In this document: positions 57,268-64,000 of the stretch, in pieces
Position numbering within the stretch: the stretch's first letter is position 1
Layout of the letters: the number at the start of each line of letters is the position of its first letter
NCBI GenBank assembly: GCA_003116975.1
Contig: BGKB01000014.1
Coordinates: 576,601 to 640,600 of the forward strand
From: Aurantiochytrium sp. KH105
Lineage: Eukaryota; Sar; Bigyra; Thraustochytrida; Thraustochytriidae
Length of the DNA: 64,000 nucleotides
Direction: 5' to 3'
Notes under the pieces: model-generated
The model's input: the letters and a program-made list of their open reading frames with translations, nothing else
What the model was told of the DNA's origin: nothing
The model's database searches: none
Translations under genes and position numbers: made by a program

Positions 57268-57971
57268 CAACCCTTGATTGCTTTCTGCAAATGCTTCCGC
57301 CGACTGCGAATTGCGATTTTGCTGCAGAGTGGTGAAGAGATGAGTCAGTTGGGCATTGGAAGTTCTGTTGATCACGAATGACCAGAAAGCTTATACCGTT
57401 GTGTGGGCGCGCCTCAGGTTCGCGCACAATCGGAAGACGCTAGTCCCGAGTGCGTCGGGTCGTGGTAGTCTGCGCGTGTACGTTGGCGGGTTGTGCAAGG
57501 ACCAACGGATAGCATAGGTTTGGGTGCGAGGAGCGGAAGGGCGAGAGACAGCAGTCAGTGCATGGAACTTGGTTTTTTCTACTAACTGTAAAGTTGATCG
57601 CGAGTGACCAACCAACCTTCGAGCGAGCGCGGTCGAGGCGTCGCTCAGCTCAACAGTAAGCTCTTTTCTACTATGCTCTGCTATGCTCAGCACATGCCTG
57701 CTGACGGCGAAGAATTGACGTAAGTCAAGCGTCAAGCTTCTGCGGTGTACGTTAAACGTGACTCGCAAGGCCTGGTCATTCATGAAATTATGATTCCCTC
57801 TTTGCTGCTACTGTTATACTGAGACTGTGAAGTAGATTGCGCGGGGAAAGGCGTTGTGCAAGAGAATTCTGGTGTGATGCAAGCTCTGCTTTGAAGGTGG
57901 CGTTGAAGTCAATGTCAAACAGCTCCATGTCGAGATTCACACCCCCCCAAAAAAAAAAAAAAAAAAAGGGG
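57268..57971. other. 5' region of the giant gene and tRNA 3' flank
   Basis: No further coding region is supported. The right end carries a C7-A19-G8 homopolymer block (57942-57975), which includes the tRNA gene's terminator. Confidence 0.65.
57949..57967 (-). terminator. RNA polymerase III T-run terminator for tRNA-Pro
   Basis: 19 consecutive A on the plus strand equal T19 on the tRNA strand, starting 4 bases past the tRNA 3' end. Confidence 0.85.
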
Positions 57972-58043
57972 GGGGCGAATCGGGGTTCGAACCCGAGACC
58001 CCCTGCACCCAAAGCAGGGATGCTGCCACTACACCATACGCCC
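57972..58043 (-). tRNA. tRNA-Pro (anticodon UGG)
   Basis: The 72-nt minus-strand sequence starts GGGCGTATGGTGTAGTGG. The anticodon stem CCTGC/GCAGG closes loop TTTGGGT, so the anticodon is TGG (reads CCA). The T arm is TCGGG-TTCGAAC-CCCGA. The acceptor GGGCGTA pairs with TTCGCCC except a U-U at pair 6-67, with discriminator C; the D arm is short. No intron. A box and B box are present. Confidence 0.94.
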
Positions 58044-58758
58044 CTTCCCACAGCCTCCCGCAGCTTGCGCTGGCAGGTTACTATGTAACGCTAGGCGTAA
58101 GTCTAAGAGTCGTTCCTAGCGGAACTCCTACCCTTACGCCCGTTGTCTTTGCCCTGGCAAGCTCCTTGCCTATAGAGCGTGCACTGCGAGCCGCCGTAAT
58201 GCGAACTGCTAGGAGAGGGCTAGCGCCTAGGCGGACGCTAAGGGTGGGCTATGGGACGCGCACTCGGACTGCGACTCGGGAAACTCGCGGGCGAGGCCAT
58301 CGAAGAGGGCCCGGTGCTCCAATGTGTTGGCGGCCACTAACCTACGCGGAATGGAGAGGTGTTGAAAACGATCTTGCGTGTGAGCATGTGCTCGGCACAG
58401 CTTTCTTTGATGGCAATAGAAGTGGATGCCAGGTTCGGCGGTGGGGGAGGGGGGAAAGGGGAGGTCAACAGGATCGGAGCTTGGCTGGAAATGAAAGCCT
58501 TACGTAAGGATCCTGTCGGTCGGCATGATAGAGAGCTCGATCCAGCATTCATCATTTAATTATTTCCATTTCGATACACAGAGGGAGAAAAAGGACAGGG
58601 GTAGGCCTATCCCGCATTCTACTTTGCAGGTTCAGGGGACAAGAATCTGAGAGTCGAGGTGTCTCTTTTGCGTGATGAAAGGTATACTTTCTGGGGGGCG
58701 AGACATCAAAAACTCGAAATCAATTCTCATTTTATTCTATTTCGATTTCCCAAATAGA
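58044..58758. other. Spacer with a structured segment next to the tRNA
   Basis: A segment at 58089-58250 is rich in inverted repeats (see findings). The rest, including a 66-codon plus-strand frame at 58359-58559, has no convincing gene. This is the 3' flank of HIBCH. Confidence 0.55.
58089..58140. repeat. Nested inverted repeats near the tRNA
   Basis: GGCGTAAG (58094-58101) matches CTTACGCC (58133-58140), and CGCTAGG (58089-58095) matches CCTAGCG (58115-58121). The palindrome CGCCTAGGCG lies nearby at about 58225-58234. The two pairings overlap, so they are alternatives. A folded RNA is possible. Confidence 0.45.
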
Positions 58759-60048
58759 TTACGAGAGTCGGAGTTCTCCGCGAGAGTGTGATTCGGGCAG
58801 GGGTTCAAAGTGATCTTGGATAAATTGCTGAGGGACGTTCTGGATACTATCGAACTTCCATTGTGGCTTTTGGTCCCGGTCAACGAGCACGGCGCGCACG
58901 CCCTCAAAAAAGTCACCATCGGGCACGCAGATGCGTTGGGTGAGACGGTACTCATTGGTAAGTGCGATGCCGATGTCGACGTCGGGTTGAGCGTGTCGGC
59001 GGACAGCTTCGTAGGAGAGGCATACCGAGGTGGGTGAGGCTTTCATGATGGCATCATGCGAGGTCTTGGCCCATGTACGGTCGTCTTCGTTTGCACTTTC
59101 GTCATTGGCCATGTTGTCGAGGCGTTCGAGGATGGCTTCGACCGAGTCGTCGATGCGAAAGCAGGTCTTGATGGCTTCGTGGCGGGCTTCAAGGCTCATG
59201 TGAGGGTCCTTCTTTGGCGCCGGGGGCGATTTGTCCTTGGAATGGGCTTGGAGGACTGCTTCAATGGCGTCGATTTCGGGTTCGCATTCTTCCAGGTCAC
59301 TGACAAGGGCCTCGACATCATCGTGGGGAACATAGTGTGTCGTAAGACCGGCGTACATGCAGTCTGCGGCACCGAGTCTGCAGCCGGTGAGTGCAAGGTA
59401 CATGCCGATTTCGGGTCCTGCGGCGAGGCGTGAGAGTGCAAAGGTGCCCCCGACGTCGGGAAAGAGGCCAATGCCGGTTTCGGGCATGGCGAAGAGGGTT
59501 TTTTCCGTGGCAACGCGGACTTTGCCGTGCAGTGAGAGACCCACGCCGCCACCCATGGTGATGCCATCCCAAAAGCTCACCTGGACAATGCCGCTTCGAG
59601 CGTATGCTGTGGCGATGCGGTAGTTGAGTTGATACTCTTCATAGAAAAAGTCTTGTGCGAGTGATCCACCTTCGAGGGAGCTCGTGCGTACAGAGGCAAT
59701 ATCTCCGCCGGCGCAAAATGCTTTTTCGCCTGCGCCGCGCATGACAATGCATTGGTGCTGTCCTGACCCGACCCAGGCGTCGTATTCGGGCATGATCAGA
59801 CGCACCATTTCCAGGTCCAGAGCATTCAGCTTTTTCGGCTTGTTGAGCATCACTTGGCATGTTGACGACGATCGTCTCGTAATCTCTACTGCCTTTTCTT
59901 CGTTGCTGTTCGTGCTGCTCGCCGTTGTGCTCGCCATTCTCACAAGGTGCTCGCGCCCGATGGCGACGGTACTCCTCCTCTTTGACGTTCTGACGCTTGT
60001 GTTCGCAAAGACCGAGGCGGCGACACTCCGCGCTCGCGCGACCTGCAT
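58759..60048 (-). CDS. HIBCH: 3-hydroxyisobutyryl-CoA hydrolase, mitochondrial, 429 aa
   Basis: The ATG at 60048 opens MQVARARSVAASVFANTSVR, a likely mitochondrial presequence. The longer frame begins at GTG and reads a CGCT repeat as Ser/Glu/Arg runs. The crotonase-fold motifs are diagnostic of HIBCH: MRGAGEKAFCAGGDI, DGITMGGGVGLSLHGKVRVA and FAMPETGIGLFPDVGG, which includes the conserved Glu. The C-terminal half carries RRHAQPDVDIGIALTNEYRL and EGVRAVLVDRDQKPQW. It hydrolyses 3-hydroxyisobutyryl-CoA in valine breakdown. Its neighbour on the same strand is an SDR gene 900 bases away; no functional link is implied. Confidence 0.96.
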   Translation of the reverse strand: MQVARARSVAASVFANTSVRTSKRRSTVAIGREHLVRMASTTASSTNSNEEKAVEITRRSSSTCQVMLNKPKKLNALDLEMVRLIMPEYDAWVGSGQHQCIVMRGAGEKAFCAGGDIASVRTSSLEGGSLAQDFFYEEYQLNYRIATAYARSGIVQVSFWDGITMGGGVGLSLHGKVRVATEKTLFAMPETGIGLFPDVGGTFALSRLAAGPEIGMYLALTGCRLGAADCMYAGLTTHYVPHDDVEALVSDLEECEPEIDAIEAVLQAHSKDKSPPAPKKDPHMSLEARHEAIKTCFRIDDSVEAILERLDNMANDESANEDDRTWAKTSHDAIMKASPTSVCLSYEAVRRHAQPDVDIGIALTNEYRLTQRICVPDGDFFEGVRAVLVDRDQKPQWKFDSIQNVPQQFIQDHFEPLPESHSRGELRLS

Positions 60049-60528
60049 GCTCTTTCGCGCGCGCGCGCTCTCTCTTTCTCGTACGCTTGCTCGCTCGCTC
60101 GCTCGCTCGCTCAGAATCGCTCGCGTGCGCTTCAGGGTCTGCTGTTGCCTCGCGCTGCGATCTTTCGATGACCTTTTTTTCTCGGACACGGTCCAAGATC
60201 ACCAAGGTCGGACCTCCTTTTTACCTTTCCTATTTGTATCCGCGCACCGAACGAGAAGATGTCGCAAAGAGAGCAGCGAGCGAGCGGGTCATTGCTCGGA
60301 ATAGGCCTACGACTAGCAAGTTTGGAAACAAAGATTTTGTCGCGATGTCAAGGCAAGGTTAAGATCTTCTCATATTCTGCTAAAATGATGCCTCTTTGCT
60401 GTTCGTTCTCGCTCGCTTCTTTGACGTCGCTCTCGCTTCCGTATAGGTTTAGGGGCTAAAAATGAAATCAGCCACCTCGAACAAGAACGCCCCACTTGTC
60501 AGGCGCTGCCAATCATGCTTGAGCTGTT

Positions 60529-60598
<70 letters not shown>

Positions 60599-60949
60599 CG
60601 CGACAAAGCCAAATTTCTCGCCTATAAAAAACAGCGCAAGGCCAAATGAACCAAGGTGAAGATGGAGGTCAAAAAGAGAAAGTGGCTTTCGATGTATAGG
60701 CTACTGGCAAAAAAATAAAAATTGAATTGAAGTGACAGCGCTGCCAGTAGTCTGCGCTCTTACGCAAGCGTGAGACTTGGTGCATCTTGCAGTGAAAACT
60801 TCCAATCCCAAATCGGTATCATTGAATCGACCGACTTTTGACCAATGAAGTGGGAAAAGCATGACGCAGCTTGCGTTGTGGAATCACGAAGTAGTGCGTC
60901 TTTGGATACGGCTTTCGTTGCAGAAGCACAAACCAGGCAAAGAAGCACC
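60049..60949. other. Spacer between the HIBCH and SDR genes
   Basis: It contains a CGCT/CTCG run (60088-60112) in the HIBCH leader and a 23-copy AGC array (60529-60597). No gene is supported. Confidence 0.7.
60529..60597. repeat. (AGC)23 array
   Basis: 69 bases of uninterrupted AGC between the SDR 3' end and the HIBCH 5' flank. Non-coding as read here. Confidence 0.98.
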
Positions 60950-61726
60950 TTACCATTTTTCACAGTAAGGGCGCAGATCGAGCTCAAAGGTCCAAGCAGA
61001 GGGGTGCTGGTTATGGATGTCGAGGTAAACTTTAGCGATTTCATCAGGAAGCAAGAGACCGCCATTATCCTGGAGATTCTTAAAGTTGTCCTCGCCCCAA
61101 ATATCGCGCACAAAGTTGGTTTCGATTGGGCCATCAATGATGGTATGCGCGACGTGGATACCCTTGGGGCCGAGCTCGCGGGCCATCGCTTGGGCGAGGG
61201 CGCGCTTGGCATGCTTGGCACCTGCAAAAGCGGCAAAGCCAGAGCCACCGCGCAAACTAGCCGTGGCACCGGTGATGATGATCGTGCCTTGCTTGCGCGG
61301 GGTCATGACACGCGCGACCTCGCGGCCCATGTGGAAGGCTGTGAGAGCGGCCATCTCCCAGATCTTGGTGTACTTGCGCGTCGTCGTCTCGGTAATGGGG
61401 AAGTTCATGTTGGCGCCAATGTTGTGAACAGCGATCTCAATGGGTCCGAGATCCTTTTCGATTTTCTGCACGAGATCCACGACCTGTTCCTCTTTGCGGG
61501 CATCGCAGGCAAAGGCGACGGCGTTGCCACCGGCGATCTGGATCTGCTTCACGAGGTCTTCGAGCGGCTCTTTGTTGCGGCGCACAACGGCGGTCGTGTA
61601 GCCCTCCTTGGCAAAGCGACGAGCGATGGCGCCTCCTGTCGCGTCGCCGGCACCAACGACAAGGCAGACGCCCTTCTTCGCGCTCGTCGTCAGGTGGCGC
61701 GCCACGTTAGCTACGCGTTGCGACAT
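60950..61726 (-). CDS. SDR-family oxidoreductase with Phe in the Tyr position, 258 aa
   Basis: A short-chain dehydrogenase fold: the nucleotide-binding loop GAGDATGGAIARRFAKEG near residues 25-42, HNIGANMNFPITE, then TGATAS (S157) and FAGAK (F167 and K171). Classical SDRs have Tyr where F167 stands, giving F-x-x-x-K. GPKGIHVAHTIIDGPIETNF matches a bacterial-like SDR group that I recall carrying the same Phe, so it need not be inactive. The start (MSQRVANVARHLTTSAKKG) could be a short mitochondrial leader. Substrate unknown. Divergent from the nitronate monooxygenase gene. Confidence 0.93.
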   Translation of the reverse strand: MSQRVANVARHLTTSAKKGVCLVVGAGDATGGAIARRFAKEGYTTAVVRRNKEPLEDLVKQIQIAGGNAVAFACDARKEEQVVDLVQKIEKDLGPIEIAVHNIGANMNFPITETTTRKYTKIWEMAALTAFHMGREVARVMTPRKQGTIIITGATASLRGGSGFAAFAGAKHAKRALAQAMARELGPKGIHVAHTIIDGPIETNFVRDIWGEDNFKNLQDNGGLLLPDEIAKVYLDIHNQHPSAWTFELDLRPYCEKW

Positions 61727-62883
61727 GCTTGCAATAAATTCCTGAGCCGTACAGCTAGCGATGGGACGGGATCGAGCAACGTTGTCACCTTTGGCGCGCG
61801 AGTTCTGCGTTTGTTGACCCGGTCCACTGCCACTTGCAAACGACCCCGCTCCTGCTCTCCTCCTTTTCTATATCTTCTTCTGGGCAGGCCGCCGGCGTAC
61901 GGGCGATCCCTGCGATCTTCCCGAGCCCGGCTCCGTGCCCCCGATCCCCGCGCAGGCTGCAGCTGCAGCTCTCGCTACCGCCCCTCGCCTGGCGCATGCA
62001 GATGCACGCAGGATCGGCAAGCCTGGCTTCACGCCAAACTTGCGCGACGCCGAAGCCAGGATTTGGGTCGGGACAGGTGTACACACCCTCTCCTCGCTCG
62101 CCGGGGACCCCTCCGCCCGTCCGCGCACACTCCTCGTCGCGCACCCTGAGTCGAGGACCCCCCCCCCCCGCGCACCCCCCCGGTCCGGGTCGCAGCGTCA
62201 GTCCGCTGGGCCGGCGCCGGGGCGGACCTTGCGCGACTGCGAGGTGGGGACGAAGGCGGAGCGGAATGGCGGCGACCGGGCGAGCGATGCCGCGCCGGCT
62301 TGAGCTTGGAGGCCGGACGCTTGCTTGCGGCCTCTACTCCGCGTCCCAGACGGACCTTGCTCGGTCTCGGTCTCTATCTCGGTCTCGGTCTCCGTCTCGG
62401 TCTCGGATGGGCAGCCTGGTCACCTTCGTCCGGCAGCTGCCCGGTTCTGCCTCCGTCGTATTGGGCCGAGACAGCGGCGGGTCCGGTTCGTGGGCTTCCG
62501 GAGAGGAGCCATCGCATTTCGCAAACTTGCACGCACTGTCGATTGCGGCTCTCTCCGAGGGATGGATGGCTCGGGTCAGAGTCACTGTCGGTCATGAGGA
62601 TTGCGCGCACTGCGTTGGTCCCATCGCGAGGGCGCCAAGGCAGGAATGAGGGGCGACCTGCCTCTTCCTAGCTAGCTACTCGTAGCGCTCTTCTCGCCTC
62701 GCCCCGCTCACCTCACCTCACCTCACCTCACCTCGTCCATGTGCGGTAGGATCGGGTTGAGGGCGGCTGCGGCACGGACCTCGGGAGGCCAGCCACCAAA
62801 ACCGAAACGCAGGAAAAGTCTCAGACGAGCAAACAGCAGCAAACAGCAGCAGCAGCAGCAGCAGCAGAAGCAAGACAAAGACG
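61727..62883. other. Divergent promoter interval, SDR / nitronate monooxygenase
   Basis: GC-rich. It has a CTCGGTCT run (62360-62405), a CTCAC run (62708-62736) and AGC units just before the next ATG (62838-62868). C-runs occur at 62158-62182. The open frames here are low complexity and not accepted. Confidence 0.7.
62708..62736. repeat. (CTCAC)5 array in the nitronate monooxygenase promoter
   Basis: About five CTCAC units roughly 150-175 bases before the ATG at 62884. Confidence 0.9.
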
Positions 62884-63954
62884 ATGAGCCTTACGATCAA
62901 GACCCCGCTCACTGAGCTGTTCAAGACGGACAACCCGGTCATGCTTGCCGGCATGAACCAGGCCGCCGGACCCGCCCTGGCCGCCGCCGTCTGCAACGCC
63001 GGTGGCATTGGCAGCATTGGTGGCGTTAGCTACACGCCCAAGGTGCTCCGCCAAATGATCAAGGATCTCAAGGCGGACCTCAAGGACAAGAACGCCCCCT
63101 TTGGCGTCGATCTCCTCCTGCCCCAGGTCGGTGGCAACGCCCGCAAGACCAACGTCGACTACACCAAGGGCAACCTGCCCGAACTTATCGACATCATCAT
63201 CGAGGAGAAGGCCGCACTCTTCATTTCGGCCGTCGGTGTGCCCCCCAAGTGGGCCGTCGACAAGCTCCACGAGAACGGCATCCTCGTGGCCAACATGTGC
63301 GGCGCCCCCAAGCACGCCGTCAAGGCTGCCGATCTTGGCGTCGACATTGTCATTGCCCAGGGCGGTGAGGGTGGTGGCCACACTGGTGATATCCCCACCA
63401 GTGTGCTCATCCCCGAGGTCGTTGACGCCATGAAGGGCCGCAAGAGCGCCTTCACGGGCAAGGACATTGTCGTCGTTGCTGCTGGCGGCATCTTTGACGG
63501 CCGCGGTCTTGCCATGGCCCTCGCCCTCGGCGCCGCTGGCGTCTGGGTTGGCACCCGCTTTGTTGCCTCCAAGGAGGCCGGCGCCCCACCTCGCCACCAG
63601 CAGGCCGTCGTCAAGGCCGGCTACAAGGACACCGTGCGCACCATCATCTACTCTGGCCGACCGATGCGCGTGCTTCGCACACCGTACGTCGACGACTGGG
63701 AGACCAACAAGAGCCAGGAGATCCGTGAGCTCACGGGCAAGGGCATTGTCCCTGCTCTCGACGACTTTGACAAGCTCGAAAAGTCTGGCAAGGACATCAG
63801 CTTCCAGGAGCGCATGAACTACCAGCCGCTCCTCATGGGTAAGAACGCCGGTGCCATCAACGACATCAAGTCCGCCAAGGAAATCATTGACGAGATGGTT
63901 GGCACCGCCGCCCAAATCGCGCAGGCTAACGCCAAGCTTGTCGCCAAGCTCTAA
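62884..63954 (+). CDS. Nitronate monooxygenase (FMN TIM barrel), 356 aa
   Basis: The ATG at 62884 opens MSLTIKTPLTELFKTDNPVM, the family start. VMLAGMNQAAGPALAAAVCN, then GGIGSIGG, the FMN-contacting AQGGEGGGHTGDIPTSVLIP with the conserved His (H166), and VVVAAGGIFDGRGLAMALAL with GVWVGTRF show an intact class II-type barrel. The enzyme oxidises alkyl nitronates to carbonyls and nitrite, protecting against nitronates such as 3-nitropropionate. Third codon positions are almost all C or G, more so than in neighbouring genes, suggesting high expression. No targeting signal is seen. It ends in TAA just before the N run. Confidence 0.96.
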   Translation: MSLTIKTPLTELFKTDNPVMLAGMNQAAGPALAAAVCNAGGIGSIGGVSYTPKVLRQMIKDLKADLKDKNAPFGVDLLLPQVGGNARKTNVDYTKGNLPELIDIIIEEKAALFISAVGVPPKWAVDKLHENGILVANMCGAPKHAVKAADLGVDIVIAQGGEGGGHTGDIPTSVLIPEVVDAMKGRKSAFTGKDIVVVAAGGIFDGRGLAMALALGAAGVWVGTRFVASKEAGAPPRHQQAVVKAGYKDTVRTIIYSGRPMRVLRTPYVDDWETNKSQEIRELTGKGIVPALDDFDKLEKSGKDISFQERMNYQPLLMGKNAGAINDIKSAKEIIDEMVGTAAQIAQANAKLVAKL

Positions 63955-63976
63955 TCTAGCCTTTATTATTCTACTC

Positions 63977-64000
63977 NNNNNNNNNNNNNNNNNNNNNNNN
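63977..64000. other. Run of N at the window end
   Basis: 24 unresolved bases mark an assembly gap or edge. Another single N is at 8182. Confidence 0.99.

Noticed and set aside
58359-58559. 66-codon plus-strand frame near the HIBCH 3' end
   Set aside because: Contains a Gly run from a G-rich stretch, and an opposing minus-strand frame is equally open; nothing decides for either.
1-64000. Transposons, retroelements or virus-like genes
   Set aside because: No reverse transcriptase, transposase, integrase or capsid-like coding was seen, and no long terminal repeats were noticed by eye.

Overview
The window is nuclear DNA from a eukaryote with compact, mostly single-exon genes. There are no operons and no bacterial ribosome-binding logic, and TAA, TAG and TGA all serve as stops. 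Two short spliceosomal introns are visible. The gene set includes flagellar and centriolar genes (CEP20, a CCDC63/CCDC114-like outer-arm docking protein), an ESCRT-III CHMP1, a 2008-residue ABCA transporter, a crooked-neck splicing factor, a cyclin Y-like protein and a fused kinase-acetyltransferase N-acetylglutamate synthase. Together with a membrane-RGS protein and a giant multidomain surface protein, this fits a heterotrophic stramenopile with flagellate stages, most likely a thraustochytrid (Labyrinthulomycetes). That placement is inference from gene content and architecture; no marker gene settles it.

Layout. 0-2.3 kb: the 3' part of a membrane RGS-domain gene and a convergent 57-codon ORF. 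2.3-4.8 kb: a GC-rich tract full of short tandem repeats. 4.8-7.6 kb: a PARP6/8-like ADP-ribosyltransferase. 7.6-9.8 kb: an interrupted minus-strand coding-like stretch and a FYVE protein. 10.4-15.6 kb: a spliced CEP20 gene divergent from a large coiled-coil gene. 16.4-25.5 kb: CHMP1, an ankyrin protein, a spliced TruB/Pus4-type pseudouridine synthase and a PLEKHD1-like PH protein, all on the plus strand. 26.2-28.1 kb: a WW plus cyclin Y-like fusion. 28.5-35.3 kb: a flagellar-type block with the docking-complex coiled coil, a divergent coiled-coil gene and a protein with an RIIa-like docking segment and two GAF domains.

36.1-42.1 kb: the ABCA transporter. 42.7-46.1 kb: crooked-neck/CLF1 divergent from a 77-codon ORF, with a roughly 200-base (ACAA)n array between them. 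46.6-50.8 kb: N-acetylglutamate synthase divergent from a putative type II glycosyltransferase. 51.1-57.3 kb: a 2071-residue membrane protein with a beta-helix ectodomain. 58.0 kb: a proline tRNA gene. 58.8-64 kb: mitochondrial HIBCH, an SDR oxidoreductase and, divergent from it, a nitronate monooxygenase. The window ends in a run of N.

The genes do not form one pathway. The clearest theme is cilium and centriole biology in two divergent gene pairs plus the RIIa-GAF gene. I see no transposon, retroelement, virus-like element or CRISPR array. The strongest points for a second look are the cilium-type RIIa/tandem-GAF protein, the WW-cyclin Y fusion, the SIM-rich ADP-ribosyltransferase, the two spliced genes whose complete reading frames need a splice, and several short coding-like stretches outside the main genes.
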